Origin: Nitrobacter vulgaris
GTDB taxonomy: Bacteria; Pseudomonadota; Alphaproteobacteria; Rhizobiales; Xanthobacteraceae
Direction of reading: 5' to 3'
DNA length: 64,000 bases
NCBI RefSeq assembly: GCF_002028545.1
Contig: NZ_MWPQ01000039.1
Coordinates: forward strand, 62,001 to 126,000
The notes beneath the pieces are model-generated. The model did no database searches, was not told the DNA's origin, and worked only from the letters and a program-made list of their open reading frames with translations. Of this stretch, positions 21,034 through 32,730 are shown piece by piece. Both the position numbers and the translations under genes were made by a program. How positions within the stretch are numbered: position 1 is the first letter of the stretch; every line of letters begins with the position of its first letter.

Positions 21034-22533
21034 TTAGTAATCAACCCCGAACCGATCGTAGAGCCGCCGCAAGACAGCGGGCAACACCTCCGGCAAATCC
21101 TCGGCGATCAGTCCCGGTCCCGCCTCGAGCCCCGTCTCGCCGTGCATCCAGACCCCCATGCACGCCGCCTCGAAGGCCGGCACCCTCTGCGCCAGCAGCC
21201 CGCCGATCATGCCGGACAGTACGTCGCCCGAGCCTGCCGTCGCCAGCCATGGCGGGGCATTGGCCGCGATCGTCGCGCGGCCGTCGGGCGAGGCCACCAC
21301 CGTGCCCGGCCCCTTGAGCAGAACGACCGCTTCCGAACGCTCGGCCGCGGCACGCACCCGCTCAAGTTTTGATCGAAGTGGATGTTTCTCAATCATCTCA
21401 CTGAAAAGACGATGGAACTCTCCTTCGTGTGGGGTCAAGATAATGTCGGCGCTTCCGCTCTGCTTGATGGTCTCGAACAAGCGACCCGGCGCGTCGGCAA
21501 AGCTCGTCAGTGCGTCGGCGTCGAGCACCAGCGCCCGCTTGGCTGCAATAGCCGTCGTCACAAGTGCTCGCGTTTCCTCGCCGATCCCGGCGCCAGGTCC
21601 GATCACGCAGGCATTGATGCGCCGATCTTCCAGGATTTCCGCGAGACCGGCCGCGTCATTCATGCGGCGTACCATCACGGCAGTCAGCGCCGCCGCGTTC
21701 GCGCCCAGCGCATCGTCGGGGGAAAGCACGCTCACAAGCCCGGCTCCCATGCGCAACGCGCTGCGCGCGGACAGTCGGGCAGCGCCCGTGGATGTCAGAT
21801 TGCCGGACACAACGACGGCATGGCCGCGCGCATATTTGTGCCCGTCGATAGGTGGCACTGGAAACACGCTCTGCCAATAATCCGGGATATTCTCAAAGGT
21901 TATAGGGCGAATCTTATGCAGTACCGCATCGGTGATACCGATATCGGCCACGCGCACCCGGCCGCAAAAAATCCGACCCGGTAAAAGCAAATGCGCCGGT
22001 TTTCTGCGAAAGAACGTTACCGTTTCGGTAGCGCGTATCGCCGCGCCCATGATCGCGCCAGTGGTGCCGTTAATGCCGCTCGGCAGATCGATGCTGAGCA
22101 CCGGCGCGCCGTTGGCGATGATTGCCTCGATCATCGCACGGGCGTCACCCATGACCGGCCGGTTGAGACCCGCGCCGAACAGCGCATCGATGATCAGCGC
22201 GGGTGAGCCGAGCGTGGAGAGGTCGCAGGGCAGCACCGGCCCTTTCCAACCTTTTGCTGCGAGCGCGGCGTCGCCCTTGAGGCTGCTTCGCTCGCACATC
22301 AGGATGACCGAAACGTCGTAACCGCGCGCCGCCAGCTCCGTAGCAGCCACGAACCCGTCCCCGCCGTTGTTACCGCATCCGGCGACAACCAGGATCGAGC
22401 CTTCCTCTGCGAGGTCGGCGGCTGTGTCCGCGACCGCCTGCCCGGCACGCAGCATCAGGGCAAAACCCGACGTGCCTCCCGCAATCGCCAGCCGATCGGC
22501 CTGCTCCATTTCGCCGGTCGTCAGAATCTCCAT
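21034..22533 (-). CDS. nnr: bifunctional NAD(P)H-hydrate repair enzyme (epimerase + dehydratase)
   Basis: This fusion repairs hydrated NADH and NADPH. The N-terminal epimerase domain (residues about 1-210) has VVAGCGNNGGDGFVAATELA and the LIIDALFGAGLNRPV and SIDLPSGINGTTG motifs. The C-terminal ADP-dependent dehydratase domain (about 220-480) has KYARGHAVVVSG, CVIGPGAGIGEET and the catalytic WLATAGSGDVLSGMIGGLLAQ. I start it at 22533 (MEILTTGEMEQADRLAI), which matches the usual family N-terminus; an in-frame start 15 codons upstream exists. Length 499 residues is normal. It is divergent from glnB. Confidence 0.92.
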   Translation of the reverse strand: MEILTTGEMEQADRLAIAGGTSGFALMLRAGQAVADTAADLAEEGSILVVAGCGNNGGDGFVAATELAARGYDVSVILMCERSSLKGDAALAAKGWKGPVLPCDLSTLGSPALIIDALFGAGLNRPVMGDARAMIEAIIANGAPVLSIDLPSGINGTTGAIMGAAIRATETVTFFRRKPAHLLLPGRIFCGRVRVADIGITDAVLHKIRPITFENIPDYWQSVFPVPPIDGHKYARGHAVVVSGNLTSTGAARLSARSALRMGAGLVSVLSPDDALGANAAALTAVMVRRMNDAAGLAEILEDRRINACVIGPGAGIGEETRALVTTAIAAKRALVLDADALTSFADAPGRLFETIKQSGSADIILTPHEGEFHRLFSEMIEKHPLRSKLERVRAAAERSEAVVLLKGPGTVVASPDGRATIAANAPPWLATAGSGDVLSGMIGGLLAQRVPAFEAACMGVWMHGETGLEAGPGLIAEDLPEVLPAVLRRLYDRFGVDY

Positions 22534-22701
22534 GGCCTCAAACCCGATAGCGGCAACTTGCCCGTCTCGCACATCCAACGTTGCACAAAAAATAAACGTA
22601 GTGCCTAATTTATAGTCTGGCCGCTGGTCAGACGCTCACTTACAGATATGTCAAGTTACCTTAATCGTATGATATTATGGATGTTTTTTACAAATTGCGT
22701 A

Positions 22702-22718
22702 TTGGCATAAACCCTGCT
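22702..22718 (+). promoter_or_regulatory. sigma-54 promoter of glnB-glnA
   Basis: TTGGCAT at 22702-22708 followed by CTGCT at 22714-22718 gives the invariant GG and GC of a -24/-12 promoter with exactly 10 bases between them (22706-22715). It lies about 150 bases before glnB in an AT-rich stretch, as expected for nitrogen-controlled RpoN/NtrC transcription. The remaining bases of 22534-22877 show no gene. Confidence 0.7.
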
Positions 22719-22829
22719 TTGAAGGCGAAATTCGACCCAGTGTATCCACTGGCGGGCAATGAAGCGTGTCCCGCGACTTTTGTCCGTCCGAAAACCAGTG
22801 CATGACCGCTGCTGCAGGCGGCAGTGTGA

Positions 22830-23216
<387 letters not shown>

Positions 23217-23306
23217 ACCCTTTGAGAACGACATCCACACAACAAGCCATACAGACGGCCGCTTCGCGCCGCCGATTACCAAGACCAGCATAGACAAGGG
23301 GTATTT

Positions 23307-24716
23307 ATGAAGACCGCCAATGACGTCCTGAAATCAATCAAGGACAACGACGTAAAGTACGTCGATCTGCGATTCACTGATCCGCGCGGTAAGTGGCAAC
23401 ACGTCACCTTCGACGTGAGCATGATCGACGAGGAATTTTTCGCCGAGGGCACGATGTTCGATGGTTCATCGATCGCCGGCTGGAAGGCGATCAACGAATC
23501 CGACATGATGCTGATGCCCGATCCGGCGACGGCGTCGATCGATCCGTTCTTCGCCGAGACCACCATGGTGATCACCTGCGACATCCTGGAGCCTTCCACA
23601 GGCGAGCCCTATAATCGCGACCCGCGCGGAATCGCAAAAAAAGCCGAAGCGATGGTAAAATCGCTAGGCATCGGCGATACGGTCTACGTCGGCCCGGAAG
23701 CCGAGTTCTTCGTGTTCGATGACGTGCGCTTTCAGTCCACGCCCTACAACACCGGATTCAAGCTCGATTCCTCTGAGTTGCCGACTAATTCCGATACCGA
23801 ATATGAGGGCGGCAATCTAGGTCATCGCATCCGCAACAAGGGCGGCTACTTCCCCGTTCCACCGCAGGATTCGATCCAAGACATGCGTTCGGAGATGCTT
23901 GGCTCCATGGCCCGCATGGGCGTGAAGGTCGAGAAGCACCACCACGAGGTGGCATCTGCCCAACACGAACTCGGCATGAAGTTCGATACACTGACCCACA
24001 TGGCCGATCAGATGCAGGTCTATAAATACTGCATTCATCAGGTCGCGCACATCTACGGCAAGACCGCCACCTTTATGCCGAAGCCCGTCTACGGCGACAA
24101 TGGCTCGGGCATGCACGTTCATCAGTCGATCTGGAAGGACGGTAAGCCGACCTTCGCCGGCAGCAAGTACGCCGACCTATCGGAAACCTGCCTGTATTAT
24201 ATCGGCGGCATCATCAAGCATGCCAAGGCGATCAACGCCTTCACCAATCCCTCCACCAACTCCTACAAGCGCCTGGTCCCGGGCTACGAGGCGCCGGTGC
24301 TGCTCGCCTATTCGGCGCGCAACCGTTCGGCCTCCTGTCGTATCCCCTACACCACCTCGCCGAAGGCCAAGCGTGTTGAGGTTCGTTTCCCTGACCCCAT
24401 GGCCAATCCGTATCTCGCTTTCGCTGCGATGCTGATGGCGGGCCTCGACGGCATCAAGAACAAGATCGATCCCGGCCCCGCCATGGACAAGGACCTCTAC
24501 GATCTGCCGAAGGAAGAGCTGAAGCAGATTCCAACGGTTTGCGGCTCGTTGCGCGAAGCGCTGGAAAATCTCGACAAGGATCGCGCCTTCCTCAAGGTCG
24601 GCGGTGTGTTTGACGACGACTTCATCAACGCCTTCATCGAATTGAAGATGGCCGAGGTGGAGCGCTTCGAGATGACGCCGCACCCTATCGAATTCGATAT
24701 GTACTACTCGCTGTAA
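23307..24716 (+). CDS. glnA: glutamine synthetase type I
   Basis: This enzyme assimilates ammonium: glutamate + NH3 + ATP gives glutamine. The 469-residue product is a typical GSI-beta. It has [15 protein letters not shown] near residue 48, [10 protein letters not shown] near residue 130 (metal Glu), [10 protein letters not shown] near residue 265, and [10 protein letters not shown] near residue 345. The adenylylation loop ([17 protein letters not shown]) has its tyrosine near residue 398, so the enzyme should be controlled by GlnE through the PII protein encoded just upstream. A strong terminator follows. Confidence 0.97.
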   Translation: MKTANDVLKSIKDNDVKYVDLRFTDPRGKWQHVTFDVSMIDEEFFAEGTMFDGSSIAGWKAINESDMMLMPDPATASIDPFFAETTMVITCDILEPSTGEPYNRDPRGIAKKAEAMVKSLGIGDTVYVGPEAEFFVFDDVRFQSTPYNTGFKLDSSELPTNSDTEYEGGNLGHRIRNKGGYFPVPPQDSIQDMRSEMLGSMARMGVKVEKHHHEVASAQHELGMKFDTLTHMADQMQVYKYCIHQVAHIYGKTATFMPKPVYGDNGSGMHVHQSIWKDGKPTFAGSKYADLSETCLYYIGGIIKHAKAINAFTNPSTNSYKRLVPGYEAPVLLAYSARNRSASCRIPYTTSPKAKRVEVRFPDPMANPYLAFAAMLMAGLDGIKNKIDPGPAMDKDLYDLPKEELKQIPTVCGSLREALENLDKDRAFLKVGGVFDDDFINAFIELKMAEVERFEMTPHPIEFDMYYSL

Positions 24717-24754
24717 TCGCGACCTGCGAAATCTTCCGCAGGTTTCGAAAGCTC

Positions 24755-24783
24755 AAGGGCGCCCATCGCGGGGCGCCCTTTTT
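24755..24783 (+). terminator. rho-independent terminator of glnA
   Basis: A 10-base-pair perfect stem (AAGGGCGCCC / GGGCGCCCTT) with a 6-base loop is followed by a T run, 38 bases after the glnA stop. A weaker hairpin (CCTGCG / CGCAGG) lies just before it. Confidence 0.9.
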
Positions 24784-24875
24784 GTTGAACGGTCGTACTC
24801 CGTACGGTCGCGCCAGCTTGATCCCTGCGGGGTTTGCAGAAAGAGTGCCTGCTTTGGGAATCAGTGAGGTTGAAA

Positions 24876-26009
24876 GTGGACGGTTCGCCTGAAACTCAGG
24901 GCTTCGAACGGCGGTCTCTTGCCCGCTCGATCGCGGCCGGCGGCATTGGCATTGTCGCCTTTGGCGCAGCCCTCGCACTGGCATGGTATTCCGCAGCAAC
25001 GCTGTTCATGCTGTTCGCTGGCATCCTGTTTGGCGTGTTCCTCACGGCCATGGCGGATCTGCTGCGCCGGGTGTTCGGCGGAAATCAAACCCTGCGGCTG
25101 GTGATCGTGTGCCTCCTGTTCACCGGGCTGTTGTCCGGTGTGGTTGTACTCGGCGGCGCAACCATCGCCCAACAGGCTACGGCATTGAGTTCGACCCTCC
25201 GCGCGCAGCTTGGCAACGCCAAGGATTTTCTCGAGAAGCAAGGGATCGACACCAGCTTCCTCAACCTGGGCACCAAGGCGGCGCCAACCGACGCCGGTGC
25301 CACTCCGACGCCCACCACATCTGCCTCGCCGTCGCTCGGCCCGAAACTACCCGACGCCAGCACCATCGCCTCCGGAACCGGCGCAATCGTCACTCAGACC
25401 ATCAAAATTCTAGCCCACGTCTTTGAGGGCGTTGGCAACTTCTTCATCATCATCTTCCTGGGGCTGTTACTGGCGGCACAGCCAAAACTCTATCGAGACG
25501 GCATCCTGCGTTTCGTGCCTAGACAACGACTACCCGAAGCAACGCGCCTCATCGACGATGTCAGCGAGACATTGCGCCGGTGGCTGCTCGGTCAAATGGC
25601 CACCATGGCCACGCTGTTCCTGCTGACATGGATCGGGTTGACCGTGATCGGCATTCCCGGCGCGCTGGTGCTGGGCTTCATTACCGGGCTCCTGACGTTC
25701 ATCCCCAACGTCGGCGCCATCCTGGCGGGCGCTCTTATCGTGCTCGCGAGCCTCGGCTCCGGATTCACCGCGATCATCAGCTCCTTCGCGCTCTATCTCG
25801 CCGTGCAATTTCTTGAAGGCAACGTACTAACGCCGCTAATTCAGCGCCACGCCATCAGCATTCCGCCTGCGACGTTGTTCGCGGCACAAATTTTCCTCGG
25901 CGTGCTGTTCGGCGTGTGGGGTCTGGCGCTGGCGCTGCCTTTGATTGCGGTCATCAAAGTGGTGCTGAACCACGTCTGGCCGGATCAAACTGCGGTTGCC
26001 CAGAGCTGA
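24876..26009 (+). CDS. AI-2E family (PerM-like) transporter
   Basis: This is an inner-membrane protein of the PF01594 permease family, whose members include TqsA and PerM; the substrate is unknown. The family pattern is visible: two N-terminal helix pairs, a soluble middle region with an unusual Thr/Pro/Ala-rich stretch (ATPTPTTSASPSLGPK, near residue 150), then five or more helices with the conserved GIPGALVLGFITGLLTFIPNVG and FLEGNVLTPLIQRHAI segments. The start is uncertain. GTG at 24876 has GAGGT at good spacing, while GTG at 24864 and TTG at 24834 are in frame upstream. It stands alone after the glnA terminator. Confidence 0.88.
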   Translation: MDGSPETQGFERRSLARSIAAGGIGIVAFGAALALAWYSAATLFMLFAGILFGVFLTAMADLLRRVFGGNQTLRLVIVCLLFTGLLSGVVVLGGATIAQQATALSSTLRAQLGNAKDFLEKQGIDTSFLNLGTKAAPTDAGATPTPTTSASPSLGPKLPDASTIASGTGAIVTQTIKILAHVFEGVGNFFIIIFLGLLLAAQPKLYRDGILRFVPRQRLPEATRLIDDVSETLRRWLLGQMATMATLFLLTWIGLTVIGIPGALVLGFITGLLTFIPNVGAILAGALIVLASLGSGFTAIISSFALYLAVQFLEGNVLTPLIQRHAISIPPATLFAAQIFLGVLFGVWGLALALPLIAVIKVVLNHVWPDQTAVAQS

Positions 26010-26070
26010 CTATAGCGGTTTCGAGCGAAGTAAGTACCGGTTCGCGCGAAGACAACACGTCAAAATCAAA
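26010..26070 (-). repeat. dispersed repeat, copy 1 of 3 (reverse orientation)
   Basis: Read on the minus strand this intergenic segment matches the copies at 32605-32660 and 50221-50276. It shares the order TTTTGACG, TTCGCGCGAACCGG, CTTACTTCGCTCGAAA and CGCTATAG. It begins directly after the AI-2E gene stop. It is a non-coding interspersed element. Confidence 0.75.
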
Positions 26071-26119
26071 ATCTGAGAGCTCCGCTACTGTTCCATCAGA
26101 AGCGGAAAAGTTCTTGCCG

Positions 26120-26422
26120 TCAGACGCTGGAAATCACCACCGTTTCGGTGTGCTCGACCTCGGGGGGCGAAGCGAAGAATGACCCCACCAGCGCACGCCA
26201 TTCGGTGAAGTTTGAGGATTCGCGAAAATCCACGACATGGTTTTCAAGCGTTTCCCATTTGATCAGCAGCCTGTAGCGTGACGGTCTCTCGATAGACCTA
26301 TGCAACTCAAAACCTCTCCAGCCGTTGCAGCGCTTGAAGATCGTTTGAGCCTGCGACACAGCAGCCTCAAAATCTTTCTCGCTGCCCGGCTTGATCTCGA
26401 TTTGCGCGATCTCGGTGATCAT
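26120..26422 (-). CDS. antibiotic-biosynthesis-monooxygenase-fold protein
   Basis: This 100-residue product has the dimeric ferredoxin-like ABM layout: EIAQIEIKPGSEKDFEAAV at the start, GWRGFELHRSIERPSRYRLLIKWETLENHVVDFRES in the middle, and a final strand with EVEHTETVV. Members range from quinol monooxygenases to heme-degrading enzymes; no residue pattern here picks one. The start at 26422 (MITEIAQIE) has AAAGG upstream; an ATG 13 codons earlier is less likely. It stands alone on the minus strand. Confidence 0.85.
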   Translation of the reverse strand: MITEIAQIEIKPGSEKDFEAAVSQAQTIFKRCNGWRGFELHRSIERPSRYRLLIKWETLENHVVDFRESSNFTEWRALVGSFFASPPEVEHTETVVISSV

Positions 26423-26663
26423 GTGAGCAGACCTTTCATATGCCTTGCCTCTGTACCGCAATCGACTGCAACCGTGAAGCGAACGGCAAGTAGCGTTCAG
26501 GTGGCGTTACCAGGTGCTGTTATCGCCACCAAACAACGACAAAACGCCCCCGGCTCCGGGCGAACCGGGCCGATGGGCGCAAATGCGGGGAATATCGCGT
26601 TCAGGGTATCCGGAGAACGGGCTGCCGATCTTGCTGCCGACTTCGCCCTGTTCCGGAGAAAAC

Positions 26664-27176
26664 TCAGAGCCGATATAGAATCTGGTCAGTCCAGAAGCGC
26701 TCAAGGCGATGCAACGACTTGTTCAGCGTTGCGAACTCTTCGTTTGAGATGCCGCCGACCTGTTCGACAGTCTTGACGTGCTTTTGATAAAGCGCATCGA
26801 CGATGCGTCGGATCTCCTGGCCCTGCGTGGTCAAGCGGATTCGCACCGAGCGGCGATCCACGCGCGAGCGCTGATGATCGAGGAATCCAAGCTCGACGAG
26901 CTTCTTCAGATTGTAAGAAACGTTGGAGCCGAGATAGTAGCCGCGGGTTCGCAGCTCACCGGCCGTTAGTTCCTTGTCGCCGATGTTATAGAGAAGAAGC
27001 GCCTGCACCGAATTGATGTCGGCCCGACCGCGACGATCGAATTCATCTTTAATAACATCGAGCAGTCTGCGATGCAGTCGCTCGACCAAGGTCAATGCTT
27101 CGAGATAGAGCGACTGCACCGGTGCCTGGCCGGCAACCTGTTCCGCGGGCTCGTGAGCCTTCGCAACGGCTTTCAT
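26664..27176 (-). CDS. MarR-type winged-helix transcriptional regulator
   Basis: This is a 170-residue DNA-binding regulator. The winged helix is at residues about 60-125 (DINSVQALLLYNIGDKELTAGELRTRGYYLGSNVSYNLKKLVELGFLDH, then the wing RSRVDRRSVRIRLT). The general layout resembles the Rhizobiales LdtR group of MarR regulators, which affects cell-wall and stress genes; this is a resemblance from memory and not proof. Inverted TCGA/TCGT motifs lie just upstream (27194-27215) and could be its operator. No co-transcribed target is adjacent. Confidence 0.85.
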   Translation of the reverse strand: MKAVAKAHEPAEQVAGQAPVQSLYLEALTLVERLHRRLLDVIKDEFDRRGRADINSVQALLLYNIGDKELTAGELRTRGYYLGSNVSYNLKKLVELGFLDHQRSRVDRRSVRIRLTTQGQEIRRIVDALYQKHVKTVEQVGGISNEEFATLNKSLHRLERFWTDQILYRL

Positions 27177-27611
27177 GATGACATCCCCTGTTGTCGTTTT
27201 TCGACTTATTCGACGAAACTTGTGTTCCGCCTGATAGCTGAGACCTTAGGGGGGGCGTTTGAAGATCAGCTTAAATAAGACAATAAAGACATCATGAATT
27301 TAAGAGAGTGAATCGCCGATTAAGTCGCCAGAAAAGGGCATTTCGCAACCCTTCGTTGACGTTTCCGCTGCGCTGTTCACGCTTCGTGTGCGACCGCTGT
27401 CGCATTCAGAAACAGCACGGTTCAGATTTGAAATACTCGGTCAATATAGATAACCGGGCCGTTAGGGTGACCAAATTCTTTTGCGAAAAATTCTCGGAAA
27501 ACTTTACGGGACTTCGTCATCTCCGATCTGGAAATGACGTCCGTTCGGAAGAGCCGCTACAGTTCAAGCCGTACTCCCTTCTATCGGCCCGACGCTCGTC
27601 GCACGCCTCAT
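27177..27611. other. regulator upstream region, no gene seen
   Basis: These 435 bases are AT-richer than the surroundings and hold no convincing open frame. The part next to the MarR-type gene has TCGTTTTTCGAC and TTCGACGA half-sites in opposite orientation (27194-27215), a possible autoregulatory operator. Confidence 0.4.
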
Positions 27612-29302
<1,691 letters not shown>

Positions 29303-29432
29303 TCCTCCCTCCCCGGCCCGTACGCCACCGTTCCGTACGCCTCTGAGCTTCTGAGGGCTTGTAACCCAGGCAGCACGTCGCCATGTCGAAGGGCGGCAGA
29401 AATGCCGTGCTGAGCGCCGTGGAGGATTGGAC

Positions 29433-29975
29433 ATGGCCGATGGTGGCTTCAACACTGCGCAGAGTGGCAACTCTGCCGAGTTCCAGCGGCGTGCGTCTGA
29501 TCCCTGGATGCAGCCCGAGCTGTTTCGCGGTGTTTTGGCCCGGCGCTTTTTTGCATTCCTGATCGATCTGCTGGTGCTTTCGATACCAGTGATCCTTGGC
29601 ATGATCTTCATCGCAATATTCGGCGTCATCACGCTCGGGCTCGGCTGGGCGCTATTCTGGCTGGTGTCGCCCGCCTCCTTGATCTGGGCCATCGTTTACT
29701 ACGGCGTGACACTTGGCGGCCGACATTCGGCGACGATCGGGATGCGGGCCATGGGTCTGGAAATGCGGACCTGGCATGGCGAGCCAAGTTATTTTGTGCT
29801 CGCCGCCATGCACGCGATCCTGTTCTGGATCTCGGTGTCGATGTTTACGCCGCTGATCCTCCTGATCAGCCTGTTCAACAACCGGCGACGCATGCTGCAT
29901 GACATGTTGTTGGGGACCGTCATCATCAACAATTCGGATCTTGCGACAGTTGCGGAACCACATGGAAGCTATTGA
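29433..29975 (+). CDS. RDD-family membrane protein
   Basis: This is a 180-residue integral membrane protein. The first helix carries the Arg-Asp pattern that names the family (LARRFFAFLIDLLVLSIPVI), followed by helices around residues 60-95 and 115-145, with TIGMRAMGLEM and RMLHDMLLGTVI as the conserved short motifs. Family members are linked to Na+/H+ exchange and to unknown transport. ATG at 29433 follows GGAGGA at ideal spacing, preferred over the TTG two codons upstream. It lies between hemB and bpt on the same strand. Confidence 0.88.
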   Translation: MADGGFNTAQSGNSAEFQRRASDPWMQPELFRGVLARRFFAFLIDLLVLSIPVILGMIFIAIFGVITLGLGWALFWLVSPASLIWAIVYYGVTLGGRHSATIGMRAMGLEMRTWHGEPSYFVLAAMHAILFWISVSMFTPLILLISLFNNRRRMLHDMLLGTVIINNSDLATVAEPHGSY

Positions 29976-30054
29976 TATCGCGGCAACCCGGATTGACGGT
30001 CAGCCCTGGGAGCGCGATGCTGCAATGTAATTTGTCGGAGGCTGACAAGGCGCC

Positions 30055-30828
30055 GTGACCCAGCACTCGCGAGATACCCCGCAGTTCTATTTGACCGCGC
30101 CTTCGCCGTGTCCGTATCTGCCCGATCGCAGCGAGCGCAAGGTATTTACTCATCTGGTTGGCGAAAAGGCAGGCGAACTCAACGATCTGCTGACTCATGG
30201 CGGTTTCCGCCGCAGTCAGTCAATCGCCTATCGTCCGGCTTGCGACCAGTGTCGTGCTTGCATTTCCGTGAGGGTGATCGCTGATGAATTTCGGCCGTCG
30301 CGCAGTGCCCGCAGGGTGCTATCGCGGAACGCTGACATTGTCGGCAACCTGCGTGCCGCAATGCCGACGTCGGAGCAATACTCGGTATTTCGCGCTTATC
30401 TGGACCAGCGACACCGCCACGGCGGCATGGCCGATATGACCGTGCTGGATTACGCGATGATGGTGGAAGACAGCCACGTCGAGACTCGCATCATCGAATA
30501 TCGCAGGCGCAACCCGGTGAGCAGTATCAACGAACGCGGCGAACTGGTGGGGGTAGCGCTAACCGATGTGCTCAGCGACGGGCTCTCGATGGTTTATTCG
30601 TTTTTCGAACCGGCCGAACAGAACCGTTCGCTCGGCACCTTCATCATTCTCGATCACATCTCGCGTGCGCGGCGGCTCGGCCTGCCCTATGTGTACCTCG
30701 GCTACTGGATCGAGGGATCGCGGAAGATGGATTACAAGGGCCGCTTCCTGCCACAGCAGCGCCTTGCGCCGACGGGCTGGTTGCGCGTGGATGAGAACAG
30801 TCGATCGACAGGCGACGCGGCAATCTAA
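30055..30828 (+). CDS. bpt: aspartate/glutamate leucyltransferase (N-end rule)
   Basis: This enzyme transfers leucine from leucyl-tRNA to N-terminal Asp or Glu, marking proteins for the ClpAPS pathway. The GTG-initiated product of 257 residues shows the ATE_N cysteine motif ([11 protein letters not shown], then [15 protein letters not shown] near residue 65) and the ATE_C acyltransferase core ([58 protein letters not shown]). The last helix ([13 protein letters not shown]) is complete, so the gene is intact. Confidence 0.93.
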   Translation: MTQHSRDTPQFYLTAPSPCPYLPDRSERKVFTHLVGEKAGELNDLLTHGGFRRSQSIAYRPACDQCRACISVRVIADEFRPSRSARRVLSRNADIVGNLRAAMPTSEQYSVFRAYLDQRHRHGGMADMTVLDYAMMVEDSHVETRIIEYRRRNPVSSINERGELVGVALTDVLSDGLSMVYSFFEPAEQNRSLGTFIILDHISRARRLGLPYVYLGYWIEGSRKMDYKGRFLPQQRLAPTGWLRVDENSRSTGDAAI

Positions 30829-31109
30829 GCCAACCGCGCTCCGGTCATTCCACCACAACGATTGTAAGCACTCATTGCGAGGATTGAGAGAAACAGGTCA
30901 CTACGTTGCCATCTATCGTCATCGGTACCGTCCTACTTTGAATGCACCTGCGTTGAGCGAATTTTGAAACCTACTTTGAGATGAAGCACTTTCAAAACGC
31001 TGACCATCGAGCTGACGATCGAAGTAATCAGTTAGCCACGGAGATGCTCATCCGATCGTGGTGACTTCAGAGGGTCCAGCACACGTTCGAACGATTACAA
31101 TGCCGTGCC

Positions 31110-32498
31110 CTATCCGGCAACCGTATCCGCCAACAGCTTCACATTCAGGATCACGATCACGCCGGCGATGATCCATGCCACGGCGGCGGTCCCGGTTGAA
31201 ATCGCGAAGTCGCCCATCTTGCGCCGGTCCGAGACGAAGCGGACGAGTGGGATCACCGCGAACGGCAACTGCATCGACAGCACGACCTGACTGAGAACCA
31301 GAAGCTGCGCGGTTCCGCTCTCGCCATAGAGCGCGGTGACGAAGATCACGGGAACGATGGCGATGCCGCGGGTGACGAACCGCCGCGCCAACATTGGCAT
31401 CCGCAAACGCAGGAAGCCTTCCATCACGATCTGGCCTGCGAGCGTCGCCGTCACTGTGGAATTGATGCCGGAGGCGAGAAGCGCGACCGCGAACAACGTT
31501 GATGCGATGCCGAGACCCAATAGTGGCGACAGCAGCCTGAACGCGTCTCCGATTTCGGCCACTTCGGTGTGTCCGCTGCGGTGAAACACTGCGGCAGCGA
31601 CGATCAGAATGGCCGCGTTGACGAACAGAGCCAGCATTAAGGCTAGCGTGCTATCGGCGGTCGCCCAGCGGATCGCGCTCCGCCGCCCCTCCGTGGTTCG
31701 CGGATAAGCCCGAGTCTGCACGATCGACGAATGCAGATAGAGGTTATGCGGCATGACCGTCGCGCCGATAATGCCGATGGCGATATAGAGCATTGCCGGA
31801 TTGGTAACGATCTCGCGTGACGGCGCGAAGCCGCGCAAAATCTCGGCGACCGGAGGCGCGGCGACGACGATCTGGATCGCAAAACAGACCGCGATCACGA
31901 TCAATAGCGCGACCACGAAAGCCTCGAGGAAACGAAAGCCGCGGTTCATCAACAGCAGCAGCAGAAAGGCATCCAGCGCCGCGATCAGCGCGCCGCCGAT
32001 CAGCGGGATGCCGAACAGCAGTTGCAGCGCAATTGCCGTGCCGATCACCTCGGCCAGATCGCAGGCAATGATCGCGGCCTCACAGACCAGCCAAAGCATG
32101 AAATTGACGGGTCGCGAATAGCTGGCGCGGCATGCCTGCGCAAGATCAAGTCCGGCAGCGATACCGAGCCGGGCGGCCAGAGCCTGCAACAGGATCGCCA
32201 TGAGGTTCGACAGCAGGATGACCGATAGCAGCGTGTAACCAAACTTCGAGCCGCCCGCGATGTCCGTGGCCCAGTTGCCGGGGTCCATATACCCCACCGA
32301 GACCATGTAACCGGGTCCCGCAAAGGCCAGCATGCGACGCAGCCAGTGCCCGGTCGCGGGAACCCGCACCGTCGCATGGACCTCCTCGAGACTGGGACGG
32401 ACTGGCGCTTCCGAACTCCAGCCAGTCTCAGCCGAGAAGGTCCCTTGCGACGGCTCCGAAGCCGGTTCGGGCGACAAAGCGGATGTTTTCATATCCAT
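31110..32498 (-). CDS. mntH: Nramp-family manganese transporter
   Basis: This is a proton-coupled Mn(II) importer of the inner membrane. The 462-residue product has at least ten hydrophobic helices and both hallmark motifs. The metal-site DPGN is in [14 protein letters not shown] near residue 75, and the helix-6 MPH is in [19 protein letters not shown] near residue 245. I start it at 32498 ([10 protein letters not shown]); an in-frame ATG at 32552 would put the operator-like palindrome inside the gene. A Fur/Mur-type box lies 32-52 bases upstream, so expression is probably repressed by manganese. Confidence 0.94.
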   Translation of the reverse strand: MDMKTSALSPEPASEPSQGTFSAETGWSSEAPVRPSLEEVHATVRVPATGHWLRRMLAFAGPGYMVSVGYMDPGNWATDIAGGSKFGYTLLSVILLSNLMAILLQALAARLGIAAGLDLAQACRASYSRPVNFMLWLVCEAAIIACDLAEVIGTAIALQLLFGIPLIGGALIAALDAFLLLLLMNRGFRFLEAFVVALLIVIAVCFAIQIVVAAPPVAEILRGFAPSREIVTNPAMLYIAIGIIGATVMPHNLYLHSSIVQTRAYPRTTEGRRSAIRWATADSTLALMLALFVNAAILIVAAAVFHRSGHTEVAEIGDAFRLLSPLLGLGIASTLFAVALLASGINSTVTATLAGQIVMEGFLRLRMPMLARRFVTRGIAIVPVIFVTALYGESGTAQLLVLSQVVLSMQLPFAVIPLVRFVSDRRKMGDFAISTGTAAVAWIIAGVIVILNVKLLADTVAG

Positions 32499-32530
32499 CG
32501 GATGTGATAATGGGCTAACTCCAGTTTTAT

Positions 32531-32550
32531 TGCAACTCATTTGCAAATGC
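32531..32550 (-). promoter_or_regulatory. Fur/Mur-like operator of mntH
   Basis: The sequence TGCAACTCATTTGCAAATGC contains TGCAA and TTGCA as inverted arms (5-base spacer) overlapping a perfect ATTTGCAAAT palindrome. Nested TGCA inverted repeats in front of mntH are the pattern of rhizobial Mur (manganese-responsive Fur-family) boxes. It also fits a general Fur/Irr-like site. Confidence 0.65.
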
Positions 32551-32604
32551 ATCTAGAGCGGGATGCAGAAAAAAGTGTGCAGCGGTTTCCGCTAGAGTAT
32601 TTTT

Positions 32605-32660
32605 GATTGACGCGTTTTCTTCATGCGAACCGGATTCCACTTCGCTCGAAAACGCTATAG
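32605..32660 (+). repeat. dispersed repeat, copy 2 of 3
   Basis: This intergenic element between mntH and arsC shares GATTGACGCG, TTCTTC, GCGAACCGG and CACTTCGCTCGAAAACGC with the copies at 26010-26070 (reverse) and 50221-50276. It is non-coding. Confidence 0.8.
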
Positions 32661-32730
32661 GCGTTCGCAAGCGGCGATGCACCGCGTCGCCGAGATCGCG
32701 GGGTTCAACCCAGATGCGGGTACGTGAGAT

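Noticed and set aside
22582-22604. TGCAC and GTGC arms upstream of glnB as an NtrC site
   Set aside because: The arms are 14 bases apart, while NtrC sites have about 5-7 between half-sites, so the spacing does not fit.
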